From positions 1-64,000 of the forward strand of contig JBCCGG010000007.1 of the NCBI GenBank assembly GCA_039029395.1: DNA of 64,000 bases, read 5' to 3'. Positions 1 to 7,717 of the stretch are shown here, one piece after another (within the stretch, counting starts at the first letter, position 1; every line of letters starts with the position of its first letter). The notes under the pieces are model-generated. The model was not told the DNA's origin and made no database searches. It worked only from the letters and a program-made list of their open reading frames with translations. The DNA comes from JBCCGG01 sp039029395 (lineage in GTDB: Bacteria > Pseudomonadota > Alphaproteobacteria > Kiloniellales > JAKSDN01). A program made the position numbers and the translations under genes.

Positions 1-149
1 CGGATCTCCTCGATATCGAGGGCAAGGGCAATGTCGTGCACCGGCACAGCGCCGGTCAAACCCGGAAGCTGCTTATGTATCGCCCTGGCGAGTCGCACTG
101 GATCGGCACCCGCTTCCTCGACCGCAACCCTATCGAGGCTAATCGCCAT
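1..149 (-). CDS. ImmA/IrrE-family metallopeptidase, N-terminal part only
   Basis: An ATG at 149 opens a frame that runs off the window edge, giving about 49 residues. The visible part contains the segment DPVRLARAIHKQLPGL followed by VPVHDIALALDIEEI, which resembles the N-terminal helix region of ImmA/IrrE-type proteins. The HExxH zinc motif would lie outside the window. The start overlaps the end of the upstream XRE gene by 11 bases, the usual arrangement for a regulator-peptidase pair in which the peptidase cleaves its partner repressor. The family call rests on the N-terminus and the pairing, so it is moderate. Confidence 0.6.
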   Translation of the reverse strand, partial: MAISLDRVAVEEAGADPVRLARAIHKQLPGLTGAVPVHDIALALDIEEI

Positions 150-474
150 TGCGCTCTTGGCGACGCCGAAGGAAGGATTGCAGCATGTCGTCGAGGACCC
201 GGCGGTCGTTGTCGTCGAGCGCGCGCGCTTGTCGGAACATCCGGGACAGCGCCTCGTCGGCATCCGGCGCCTCGATGTCCTCGTCGACCAAATACCGGAT
301 CGTGACCCCGAAATGATCGGCAAGGCGGGTCACCAATCCCATGGAAGGGTTGTCCGTCCGGCCTTTCTCGAGCTCCCAGATATGGGCCTTCGAGACCCCA
401 ACGGCACTAGCAACATCCTGCAGCGATTGGTTCCGACCAACCCGAAGCGCATTGATCCGACGCCCGATCGTCAT
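139..474 (-). CDS. XRE-family helix-turn-helix transcriptional regulator
   Basis: This 111-residue protein has a Cro/CI-type helix-turn-helix at about residues 5-60, with the characteristic LQDVASAVGVSKAHIWELEKG segment shortened here to its key elements (SLQDVA, GVSKAHIWELE). The C-terminal 45 residues are charged and helical, suitable for dimerisation or for interaction with a peptidase. It is translationally coupled to the ImmA-like gene downstream. It is transcribed divergently from the methyltransferase at 620, so the AT-rich 475-619 gap probably contains both promoters and its own operator. It likely acts as repressor of element functions; the target is not visible. Confidence 0.85.
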   Translation of the reverse strand: MTIGRRINALRVGRNQSLQDVASAVGVSKAHIWELEKGRTDNPSMGLVTRLADHFGVTIRYLVDEDIEAPDADEALSRMFRQARALDDNDRRVLDDMLQSFLRRRQERNGD

Positions 475-619
475 AGATTGGTCTCCCTCGAGTTTTTATC
501 ATTTGTTTTTTTCATCTGACAAAAACATACCATCATAATTGCCAAACGGTATCGTTTTCTGTATCTTACGAATCAGGGAGGCCGAGCGATACATTCTTGT
601 ACTGCAGGAGCATGACGTG

Positions 620-1957
620 ATGATGAGGTTGAACGCTGAAACGATCGAGCAGATCCCTCCGGATCAGCTGAAACCATGGGTCCGGAATGCACGGACTCAT
701 TCCAGGAAGCAGCAGCGTCAGATCGCCGACAGCATCCGTGAGTTCGGTTTCACCAATCCGGTGCTGATTGACGAGGACGGCTCTATTCTCGCGGGCCACG
801 GCAGGGTGGATGCGGCGAGGATGATGGGCCTCGAGACCGTGCCCTGCCGCCGGATTGGTACCATGACCGCGGAGCAGAAGCGGGCCTATGTGATCGCTGA
901 CAACAAGCTGGCCCTGAACGCCGGCTGGGACGAGGAGATCCTGGCAATCGAGCTTCAGGGTTTGCTGGAGACCGAGGTCGACTTTGATGTCGGGCTGACC
1001 GGGTTTTCGATCCCGGAGATCGACAGCCTGATCGAGGGGCTCACACCCGTGGAAAATGGGGATCCGACGGAGGACGCCGAAGCACCCGAGGGGCCTCCCG
1101 TCACGCGACTGGGGGACTTCTGGGAGCTGGGCCGCCACCGTGTGATCTGCGGCGACGCCTTGAAGCGCGAGACCTATGAGTTGCTGCTTGGCGATGAACG
1201 GGCCCAGATGGTCTTCACCGATCCTCCCTACAACGTGCCGATCGATGGCCATGTGGGCGGGTCAGGCGCGATCCGTCACCGCGAGTTCGTTATGGCCTCT
1301 GGCGAGATGACCCGAGACGCTTTCACGTCCTTTCTGGAAACCTCTTTTGGTCACCTTGCGGCCCACTCCAGCAACGGCGCCATCCATTTCATCTGCATGG
1401 ACTGGCGCCACGTGACGGAGATGATGGCAGCCGGTGAGACCGCCTACTCGGAGCTGAAGAACCTGATCGTCTGGGTCAAGGACAATGGCGGGATGGGGTC
1501 GTTCTACCGGTCCCGCCACGAGCTGATCTTTGCCTTCAAGCACGGTGCCGCACCTCACATCAACAGCTTCGAGCTGGGCCAGCACGGTCGCTATCGCACC
1601 AACGTGTGGCAATACCGCGGGGTCAACACCCTGAAGGTAGGCCGGATGGAGGAGCTTGCGCTGCATCCCACGGTCAAGCCGGTGGCCCTGATCGTGGATG
1701 CCATCAAGGACGTCTCCCGCCGGGGCGCCATCATACTGGATGCCTTCGGTGGAAGCGGCTCGACATTGATTGCTGCTCACAAGACCGGCCGGAGGGCCCG
1801 ATTGATCGAGCTGGACCCAATCTATGTAGATAGGATCGTCCGCCGCTGGCAGGTTTACGCCAACGACGAGGCTGTCTTAGCCGAAAGCGGGGAACGCTTC
1901 GACGATCTGGCAGTCGAGCGGCCTCGACTGTCCTCGAGGGACGTTGCCAATGGCTGA
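620..1957 (+). CDS. DNA modification methylase with N-terminal ParB-like domain
   Basis: The protein (445 residues) joins a ParB/sulfiredoxin-like domain (about residues 8-75; GSILAGHGRVDAARMMG is the signature stretch) to a class-beta amino-methyltransferase domain. The catalytic DPPY tetrapeptide is at residues 201-204 and the AdoMet-binding FGGSGST at about 376-382; this order (catalytic motif before AdoMet motif) defines the beta class. It should methylate adenine-N6 or cytosine-N4. No restriction endonuclease is visible, so it looks like an orphan phage or element methylase. The ATG at 620 was chosen over a TTG at 539 because AGGAG lies 9 bases upstream. The ParB domain may give DNA binding or nuclease activity; that is not demonstrable here. 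Confidence 0.88.
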   Translation: MMRLNAETIEQIPPDQLKPWVRNARTHSRKQQRQIADSIREFGFTNPVLIDEDGSILAGHGRVDAARMMGLETVPCRRIGTMTAEQKRAYVIADNKLALNAGWDEEILAIELQGLLETEVDFDVGLTGFSIPEIDSLIEGLTPVENGDPTEDAEAPEGPPVTRLGDFWELGRHRVICGDALKRETYELLLGDERAQMVFTDPPYNVPIDGHVGGSGAIRHREFVMASGEMTRDAFTSFLETSFGHLAAHSSNGAIHFICMDWRHVTEMMAAGETAYSELKNLIVWVKDNGGMGSFYRSRHELIFAFKHGAAPHINSFELGQHGRYRTNVWQYRGVNTLKVGRMEELALHPTVKPVALIVDAIKDVSRRGAIILDAFGGSGSTLIAAHKTGRRARLIELDPIYVDRIVRRWQVYANDEAVLAESGERFDDLAVERPRLSSRDVANG

Positions 1958-2690
1958 GCGATCGAACGTCCGGAGGATTGGCCCACAGCCCGATGCCGAA
2001 GAGCTTCCCTACGAGGTCGGCTACGGCAAGCCGCCTGTGGAGTCCCGATTCAAGCCTGGCCAATCGGGCAATCCCCGAGGCCGGCCCAAGGGTTCGAAGA
2101 ACACAATCGATAGCACATCGGCCAAGAACCACGAACGCTTGAAGCAGGTGATTGTGGACGAGGCTTACCGCCAGATCACCATTCGAGACGGCGATCGGAT
2201 TGTGACCATGCCTGTCATTCAAGCCGTTGTCCGCAACATGGCTCTCAATGCCGCCAAGGGGGACAAACGATCCCAGCGAATGCTGACTGATTTGCTCAAG
2301 ACGATAGAAGGCGAGAGAAAGGCGTTGGCTGACGAATATGTCAAGACCATGATCGAATACAAGGTCGAGTGGGAGCAGAGACTGGAAGAGCGCGAGAGGC
2401 ATGGATTGACCGGCCCCAAACCCTATCCCCACCCGGACGACATCATTGTCAACTTCGCAACATCAGAGGTCGAGATCCGCGGCCCCATGTCCAAGGAAGA
2501 AGACGACTACATGGACAAGTATCTACTCAAGGCTGACGTCGAGAGACAAATCGCCGATCTCGAGAAGAAGTCCTCTGGCAAGCCCAAGAGCAAAGCTACG
2601 CAAGGGCGCCTGACAGGTCTCCGCAGTCTGTCGGACCGCATTGAGGCGCACCTCGCCAGCCACCCTGGATCGGGCCGGTTCACGCCTTAG
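1950..2690 (+). CDS. DUF5681 domain protein
   Basis: A 246-residue protein whose N-terminal segment FKPGQSGNPRGRPKGSKN is the DUF5681 signature, a short basic motif found in phage and element proteins that often sit beside ParB-type methylases or terminase genes. The rest is highly charged with predicted helices and no recognisable catalytic motif. ATG at 1950 was chosen over TTG at 1944: GAGGGA precedes it at good spacing. It overlaps the methylase end by 8 bases, so the two are probably translationally coupled. Role unknown; a DNA-binding or packaging-related function is an inference from family context. Confidence 0.8.
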   Translation: MAERSNVRRIGPQPDAEELPYEVGYGKPPVESRFKPGQSGNPRGRPKGSKNTIDSTSAKNHERLKQVIVDEAYRQITIRDGDRIVTMPVIQAVVRNMALNAAKGDKRSQRMLTDLLKTIEGERKALADEYVKTMIEYKVEWEQRLEERERHGLTGPKPYPHPDDIIVNFATSEVEIRGPMSKEEDDYMDKYLLKADVERQIADLEKKSSGKPKSKATQGRLTGLRSLSDRIEAHLASHPGSGRFTP

Positions 2691-2807
2691 GCCTTGCCCA
2701 AAGCAGGCATGACCAAGGGCGCCCTTCCCTGAAGTTTGCAAGAAGTCATGTCGTTCCCGCAGGCCTTCTGATGGGGAGAAACGACTGGACTTCCATGCCG
2801 AACAGAG

Positions 2808-2919
2808 CGTCACTGGGGTCCGACGGTGACGTGTTTTGCCTCCCGCCGCCGCCTGCCCGGACAGGTGAGATAACCTGCCGGGCCTCGGGTGGTGGGAGGC
2901 CGCGCAAGGGGTGCGGCCT
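2808..2919 (+). promoter_or_regulatory. Structured leader with competing hairpins
   Basis: Between DUF5681 and DUF3489 the sequence folds densely. Hairpin 1 pairs 2808-2813 with 2826-2831. A long stem pairs 2838-2850 with 2888-2900 (13 pairs, two of them G-U). Inside it, after a 4x4 internal loop, 2855-2866 pairs with 2873-2883 around loop GAGATA with one bulged A. A third hairpin pairs 2897-2903 with 2913-2919. The third hairpin shares bases 2897-2900 with the long stem, so the two are mutually exclusive. The ribosome binding site GGAGG (2925-2929) follows directly. This may be a cis-regulatory RNA controlling the recombinase operon; pairing was done by eye. Confidence 0.55.
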
Positions 2920-2937
2920 GAGACGGAGGACCACGCC

Positions 2938-3234
2938 ATGACCAAGCGAACCCCGAATAAACCGCAACCGCGCACCCGTTCAACGAAAATGAGCCGCTCG
3001 ACGAGCGCTCCCAGTTCGCATTGGGCGAAGCGTCCTGGTGGCAAGCTCGGCCTGATTTTGAGCCGGCTCGAACGAAAAGCCGGCACGACGATCGACGAAC
3101 TTGTCGAAGTGACGGGCTGGCAGAGACACTCGGTCCACGGCGCGCTGAGTCGGCTCCGATCGGGAGGCTTTGCGATTCGTCTGGACTCGGCAGCGGGCCG
3201 GAAGGCTTATCGGCTCGCATCGACCGAGACGTAA
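2938..3234 (+). CDS. DUF3489 domain protein (small winged-helix-like)
   Basis: The 98-residue product has a basic, disordered N-terminus (about 35 residues, rich in Thr, Arg and Pro) followed by a domain with the stretch GGKLGLILSRLERKAGTTID and the conserved WQRHSVHGALSRLR, typical of DUF3489. The fold resembles a small winged helix, so DNA binding is plausible. ATG at 2938 has GGAGG 8 bases upstream; a GTG at 2911 lies inside the structured leader and is rejected. It is first in a three-gene unit with DUF2924 and a serine recombinase, a combination recurrent in alphaproteobacterial genomes, suggesting a helper or directionality role. Function unproven. Confidence 0.82.
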   Translation: MTKRTPNKPQPRTRSTKMSRSTSAPSSHWAKRPGGKLGLILSRLERKAGTTIDELVEVTGWQRHSVHGALSRLRSGGFAIRLDSAAGRKAYRLASTET

Positions 3235-3237
3235 GCC

Positions 3238-3777
3238 ATGTCGAATAGGGACGTCCACACGACGGGAAGCCCGGCGCGCGCAATCCGCGCGCCGGGGAAC
3301 GCGTGTTCCAAAGGCACTGTGGCTGCCAAGCTCAAGGCCCTTGAGGGCATGACCTACGACGAACTGCGCAGCGAATGGCGGCGACTCTATCGCGCCCAAC
3401 CGCCGAAGCGGGTGGCGCGTGATTTCCTCGTGCTCGGTGTTGCTTGGAAGATTCAGGAGTTGGTCTATGGCGGCCTTGGCGCCGCGACCAAGCGGCGGCT
3501 CGCCGATATGGCGAAGTCCATGGAGCAGGACGGTGATCTGGCTCGGAGCCGTATTGCGCGCCTCAAGCCCGGCGCAAAGCTGATGCGAGAATGGCGGGGC
3601 GAGACCCATACCGTACTCGTTCTCGAAGACGGGTTCGAATGGCAGGGCAATCGATGCCGATCCCTGTCGGTAATCGCCCGCAAGATCACCGGCACTCACT
3701 GGTCGGGCCCGCGATTCTTCGGCTTGAACGGCAAAGTGGAGGCGCGGGTTGCGATCGAGAAGGTATCCGATGCGTAA
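3238..3777 (+). CDS. DUF2924 domain protein
   Basis: A 179-residue protein carrying the DUF2924 signature: LKALEGMTYDELRSEWRRLY near residue 33, then RDFLVLGVAWKIQE, and a C-terminal half with LKPGAKLMREWRG and GTHWSGPRFFGL. It starts three bases after the DUF3489 stop and overlaps the recombinase start by 8 bases, so all three are probably co-translated. DUF2924 proteins accompany large serine recombinases in many alphaproteobacteria and phages; a role as recombination accessory factor is reasonable but is an inference from neighbourhood only. Confidence 0.85.
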   Translation: MSNRDVHTTGSPARAIRAPGNACSKGTVAAKLKALEGMTYDELRSEWRRLYRAQPPKRVARDFLVLGVAWKIQELVYGGLGAATKRRLADMAKSMEQDGDLARSRIARLKPGAKLMREWRGETHTVLVLEDGFEWQGNRCRSLSVIARKITGTHWSGPRFFGLNGKVEARVAIEKVSDA

Positions 3778-5515
3778 ATCCACGATCCGCAAGGGGGTCA
3801 ACGGCAAAGCATTGATCCGCTGTGCCATCTATACCCGCAAGTCATCGGAAGAAGGTCTCGAGCAGGGTTTCAACTCGCTCGATGCTCAGCGAGAGGCCTG
3901 CGAAGCCTTCATACTCAGTCAGAAACACGAAGGCTGGTCCGCGCAGCCCGAGATCTACGATGACGGCGGCATCTCCGGCGGCACCCTAGAGAGGCCCGCC
4001 TTGAAACGGCTTCTTGCAGACATCGAGGCCCACCAGATCGATACCGTAGTGGTGTACAAGGTTGACCGGCTGACGCGATTTCTAAGTGATTTCGCCAAGA
4101 TTGTGGAAATCTTTGACAAGCGCAAGGTGTCCTTCGTCTCGGTGACCCAGCAGTTCAACACCACGACGTCGATGGGGCGCCTCACCCTTAACATGCTGCT
4201 CTCTTTTGCTCAGTTCGAGCGCGAGGTGACCGGTGAGCGCATCCGCGACAAGATCGCCGCCTCGAAAAAGAAAGGCATGTGGATGGGCGGCAACGTGCCG
4301 CTGGGATATGTGGTGAAAGACCGGAAACTCCTGATCGACCAGGTGGAGGGCGAGACAGTCCGACACATCTACCGGCGATACGCCACGCTCGGCTCGGTCC
4401 GAGCCCTCAAGGAGGAGCTTGGTCGAGATGGCATCGTCGGCAAGGTACGGGTCGACCGGTACGGGCGAACAACAGGTGGAAACCCTCTTGCTCGTGGCGC
4501 GCTCTATAAGATGCTGCAGAACCGCATCTACCGTGGCCGGATCGTCCACAAAGACAAGCATTATCCAGGCGATCATGAGGCGATTGTCGACCAAGCGCTC
4601 TGGGACCAGGTACAGCGGCAGCTTGCGGCGAACCGCATCGACCGTGCGAGCGGCGCCCATGCCGCTGAGCCGAGCCTTCTGGCGGGGCTGATCTATGACG
4701 ACAGCGGCCAGCGCATGACGCCGAGCCATGCCAATAAGAAGGGGACACGCTACCGCTATTATGTATCCCAAGCGCTTGTCAGGGGAACCCGGCGGTCCGC
4801 GCCAGGGGCTCGGCGAGTCCCGGCAGGTGAAGTCGAGCGGTTGGTCGAGGAGCGGCTCACGGCCTTCCTGAGAAGCCAGAGTGAAATCTTCAAGACTGTC
4901 GAACCGCTCCTTGAGGATGTGAACAAGAGGCAGGAGGTCGTCGATCGAGCCGTGGAGCTTGCTGTCCGCTGGCCGGAAATTGCGCCAACAGCGAGACGTC
5001 AGATTCTCAAACGTTTAATCAATCGGATCGACCTCTTTCCGAAGACACTGGAGATCCGGTTTGCTCCAGGCCGGTTGCTAGAGTTGCTTTGGGACGAGGA
5101 CACGCCAGGAGCCTTGGAGCCAAATTTACCGGACAGTGCGCCGTCCGTAACCATCACGGTCCCGGCGCATCTCAAGCGCGCCGGAATGGAGACCAGACTG
5201 CTAATCGAAGGCGCGGACGGCAGCGCACGAAAGTCTCCGGACCGCAGCATGCTCAGGCTCCTAAGCCAGGCGCAGCGGTTCCACGACATGGTAATGCATA
5301 GCCGGGGCAGGACGATGGCGGAGCTTGCTATCGAGGCGGGCGTCGGTGGGTCCTACTTTACCCGGATCCTGAGGCTCAGCTTCCTCGCGCCGGACGTCGT
5401 GAAAGCAATTCTTCAAGACCGCCATCCGCTCGAGCTGACGGCGAAGAAGCTTGCCGGCGACACGCGCCTGCCGATCGCATGGGAAGATCAGCGCGCCCGG
5501 CTCGGGATGGGTTAG
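3770..5515 (+). CDS. Large serine recombinase
   Basis: The 581-residue protein has an N-terminal resolvase/invertase domain with the nucleophile in AIYTRKSS (Ser25), the conserved SLDAQREACEAFI segment, VVYKVDRLTRFLSDF and RLTLNMLLSFAQFEREV, then a recombinase domain (about 170-270) and a zinc-ribbon/coiled-coil region. It would catalyse site-specific integration or excision of the element through a Ser-DNA intermediate. The ATG at 3770 is preceded by GAGAAGG and overlaps the DUF2924 stop; a TTG at 3749 is rejected. The gene is full length for the family and shows no frame disruption, so the enzyme may be active. The attachment site is not proven; the adjacent tRNA-Ser is a candidate. Confidence 0.9.
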   Translation: MRKSTIRKGVNGKALIRCAIYTRKSSEEGLEQGFNSLDAQREACEAFILSQKHEGWSAQPEIYDDGGISGGTLERPALKRLLADIEAHQIDTVVVYKVDRLTRFLSDFAKIVEIFDKRKVSFVSVTQQFNTTTSMGRLTLNMLLSFAQFEREVTGERIRDKIAASKKKGMWMGGNVPLGYVVKDRKLLIDQVEGETVRHIYRRYATLGSVRALKEELGRDGIVGKVRVDRYGRTTGGNPLARGALYKMLQNRIYRGRIVHKDKHYPGDHEAIVDQALWDQVQRQLAANRIDRASGAHAAEPSLLAGLIYDDSGQRMTPSHANKKGTRYRYYVSQALVRGTRRSAPGARRVPAGEVERLVEERLTAFLRSQSEIFKTVEPLLEDVNKRQEVVDRAVELAVRWPEIAPTARRQILKRLINRIDLFPKTLEIRFAPGRLLELLWDEDTPGALEPNLPDSAPSVTITVPAHLKRAGMETRLLIEGADGSARKSPDRSMLRLLSQAQRFHDMVMHSRGRTMAELAIEAGVGGSYFTRILRLSFLAPDVVKAILQDRHPLELTAKKLAGDTRLPIAWEDQRARLGMG

Positions 5516-5813
5516 TCCAGAACACCGCTTTCTGTTTCACCCCGGCCATCAACGACCAAGCGTGGGGCCGCGCGTTTCCCCACCCGAAACCAGCCCACAT
5601 TTCGGTCAACGACGTCACGCCAACGCGCCTTTGGCCGTACCACCAAAACCGGCGTAAGAGACTTTTGCGGGATGAGCGCGCCACTGCCCGCACCTGACCG
5701 ATCTCAGTTGGCCACCACGGAATGGCGCATCCGGCCTAAGCCTCAGAGGTTTCGGGACAAGTCCAAATCCACGCCTTATCCTGAAAAACTATTCTATAAC
5801 AGCAAGTTATGGC
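5516..5813. other. Non-coding stretch between recombinase and tRNA
   Basis: No convincing gene is visible: the open frames here lack a ribosome binding site and recognisable composition. The last 60 bases before the tRNA are AT-rich. If the element integrates at the tRNA, part of its attachment site should lie here. Confidence 0.5.
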
Positions 5814-5905
5814 TGGCGGAGGGAGGGGGATTCGAACCCCCGATACCGGTTTCCCAGTATAACGGTTTAGCAAACCGTCGCCTTCAGCCGCTCGGCCACC
5901 CCTCC
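5814..5905 (-). tRNA. tRNA-Ser, anticodon GCU
   Basis: The minus strand gives a 92-base class II tRNA. The acceptor stem GGAGGGG pairs with the 3' strand before discriminator G and an encoded CCA (5814-5816). The D arm contains GGCCGAG, the anticodon loop reads TTTGCTAAA so the anticodon is GCU (Ser codons AGC/AGU), a long variable arm follows, and the T arm has GGTTCGAATCC. The integrative element lies directly beyond the 3' end. It is transcribed away from the small gene at 6074. Confidence 0.95.
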
Positions 5906-6073
5906 TCCGGGCGCGGCGATGGGCCGCGCACCTATGGAACGCGCCCTTCTAACCGCCCGGGACCGGCCCTGTCAACGGCACCGAAGCGACGGACGCGGCG
6001 CCTTTCCTTCACGGCTTTTTAATAAAATGCCGGGCACTCTTGGTTAAGAGGCCAACCGCAGGAGGCTTTGCCG

Positions 6074-6301
6074 ATGTCCCTTACACCACGCGCCCTGGAG
6101 ACCCTGATCGACCTGGTGGAGATCAAGCTTAGCTGCCTCGAGGTGATCGACCGGGAGGACGCACGCGAGCGCGACAATCTGGAGCATTGCCTGTGCGAGC
6201 TGACCGGTCTGGCCGGTGACGCGAAGCAAGCGGCCAGTCAGGTGATCGAGCTGCCGACGCGAGGCCGAAAGCGTCAGCGTGCCGTGGCCGCGGCCGGCTG
6301 A
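6074..6301 (+). CDS. Small conserved hypothetical protein
   Basis: A 75-residue acidic, helical protein with a basic tail (RGRKRQR). It has no signal peptide and no membrane segment. The start at 6074 is supported by AGGAGG 8 bases upstream; a TTG at 6068 is less likely. Two Cys (about residues 26 and 44) lie within the helical part. I do not recognise a named family, although proteins beginning LTPRALETLIDLVEIKLSC look familiar from Rhodospirillales. It converges on the glutathione transferase at 6308. Function unknown. Confidence 0.7.
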   Translation: MSLTPRALETLIDLVEIKLSCLEVIDREDARERDNLEHCLCELTGLAGDAKQAASQVIELPTRGRKRQRAVAAAG

Positions 6302-6307
6302 GCGACC

Positions 6308-6928
6308 CTAGCCCGGCACCGCCATGCCGCGCTGCACCGCCGGGCGCGCGGCGATGCTATCGTACCAGCGCTTGACGTTGGGAAAGTCGGCCAGATCCGT
6401 GCCGTGCCACTCGTAGCGCGCGGCCCACGGGAACGTCGCCATGTCGACGATCGAATAGTCGCCGGCCAGGAACGCACGCCCCTCGAGACGCCGGTCGAGC
6501 ACGTTGTAGAGCCGCTGGGTCTCGTTGGAGTAGCGCTCGATGGCATAGGGATGAGGCTCTGAGGCGAAGCGGCGGAAGTGATGGGCCTGGCCCAGCATCG
6601 GCCCGAAATTACCCATCTGCCAGGCCAGCCACTGCCAGGCCTCCAAACGGACTTCCGGATCTTCCGGCAGAAAGCGACCGGTCTTCTCAGCCAGATAAAA
6701 CAGGATGGCCGCGCTTTCGAAAAGCGAGATCGGGCGGCCGTCCGGCCCGTCGGGGTCTAGAATCGCCGGGATCTTGTTGTTCGGGCTGATCTTGAGAAAA
6801 TCCGGGTGATGCTGCTCGCCCTGGGTGATGTTGATCGGATGCACGCTGTAGGGCAAGCCGAACTCCTCGAGCGCGATCGAGGCCTTGCGGCCGTTGGGCG
6901 TGCTCCAGGTGTAGAGCTGGATGGTCAT
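6308..6928 (-). CDS. Glutathione S-transferase (YfcG/YghU-like)
   Basis: A 206-residue cytosolic protein with an N-terminal thioredoxin-fold domain (YTWSTPNGRKASIALEE near residue 5, SPNNKIPAI near 50, ESAAILFYLAEK near 73) and an all-helical C-terminal domain. The TPNGRK active-site region with Thr/Asn in place of Cys or Tyr is typical of the Nu-class, whose members act as disulfide reductases with two bound glutathiones. The ATG at 6928 forms an ATGA overlap with the preceding paralogue, so the two are one operon. The substrate is not predictable. Confidence 0.9.
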   Translation of the reverse strand: MTIQLYTWSTPNGRKASIALEEFGLPYSVHPINITQGEQHHPDFLKISPNNKIPAILDPDGPDGRPISLFESAAILFYLAEKTGRFLPEDPEVRLEAWQWLAWQMGNFGPMLGQAHHFRRFASEPHPYAIERYSNETQRLYNVLDRRLEGRAFLAGDYSIVDMATFPWAARYEWHGTDLADFPNVKRWYDSIAARPAVQRGMAVPG

Positions 6929-7617
6929 CGCCGGGCGTACTGGGTTGCGCCGAACAGGATGTCCCGGGCCTTCTCGTCGAGCTTCCGGGGCGGCAAGTCG
7001 GACAGCACCTTTATGCCCCGGGCGACCGCCGGCCGCGCCAAAATCTCGTCGTGCCAGCGCTTGAAGTTGGGGTGGGCCTCCAACTCGACATCGTGGTTTG
7101 CGTGATTGCGGGTCCAGGGAAAGGCCGCGATGTCGGCGATGGTGTAGTGATCGCCGGCCAGGAAGGGGCACTCGCCCAGGCGGCGCTCGAGCACGCCATA
7201 GAGCCGGCGCCGCTCGTTGCCATAACGCTCCTTGGCGTAGGGAATCTCGTCGGGCGCGTAGCGGGTGAAGTGGTTGGCTTGGCCGAACATCGGCCCAACA
7301 TTGCCCTTCTGCCACATGAGCCACTCCAGGGTCCGATAGCGGTCCCTCGGCGCTTCGGGCCAGAGCTGACCGGTCTTCTCCGCCAGGTAGATCAGGATCG
7401 CACCGGACTCGAAGATCGAGACAGGTGTCCCATTAGGGCCATCCGGGTCGACGATCGCCGGAATCCGGTTGTTCGGGCTGATCTTGAGGAACTCGGGCTG
7501 GAACTGATCGCCCAGGTTGATGTCGACCGGACGCACCTCGTAGGGCAGCCCAACCTCCTCGAGCATGATATGGATCTTATGGCCGTTCGGCGTCGGCCAG
7601 GTGTAGAGCTCGATCAC
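6925..7617 (-). CDS. Glutathione S-transferase (YfcG/YghU-like), upstream paralogue
   Basis: A 230-residue paralogue of the next gene, sharing YTWPTPNGHK, SPNNRIPAIVDPDGPNG and ESGAILIYLAEKTGQ in the thioredoxin-fold domain and the FLAGDHYTIADIAAFPW segment in the helical domain. The start is taken as GTG at 7617 because GAAGG lies 5 bases upstream and the family motif begins immediately after; longer readings lack support. It has a longer C-terminal tail than its partner (PPRKLDEKARDILFGA). The tandem suggests duplication. Role as glutathione-dependent thiol or detoxification enzyme; substrate unknown. Confidence 0.88.
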   Translation of the reverse strand: MIELYTWPTPNGHKIHIMLEEVGLPYEVRPVDINLGDQFQPEFLKISPNNRIPAIVDPDGPNGTPVSIFESGAILIYLAEKTGQLWPEAPRDRYRTLEWLMWQKGNVGPMFGQANHFTRYAPDEIPYAKERYGNERRRLYGVLERRLGECPFLAGDHYTIADIAAFPWTRNHANHDVELEAHPNFKRWHDEILARPAVARGIKVLSDLPPRKLDEKARDILFGATQYARR

Positions 7618-7717
7618 GCGAACCTTCTCCCGTCTCTCTCGTGGCTTGGTCCGAAGCTGGGCCAGAACGCAGCAAAGCGCAAGTCCCCTGTCGGAGACGT
7701 GAAGGCCGGAGCGGTCG

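Larger units (their letters stand above)
1..5813. mobile_element. Right end of a putative integrative element next to tRNA-Ser
   Basis: The stretch holds a typical accessory gene set: an XRE regulator with an ImmA/IrrE-like peptidase, a ParB-domain DNA methyltransferase, DUF5681, DUF3489, DUF2924 and a large serine recombinase. It ends exactly where the 3' end of tRNA-Ser begins, a common attachment position. Core genes start on the other side of the tRNA. The left end lies outside the window, so no flanking direct repeat can be checked. The boundary and the mobility are inferences; a resident remnant is also possible. Confidence 0.55.

Noticed and set aside
3631..3640. GGGTTCGAAT resembling a tRNA T-loop, possible second attachment site
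   Set aside because: Only ten bases inside the DUF2924 coding frame match; no stem and no extended match to the tRNA-Ser 3' end.
5376..5693. 105-residue minus-strand frame over the recombinase end
   Set aside because: Arg/Ser-rich composition, overlaps the intact recombinase C-terminus, and no ribosome binding site.
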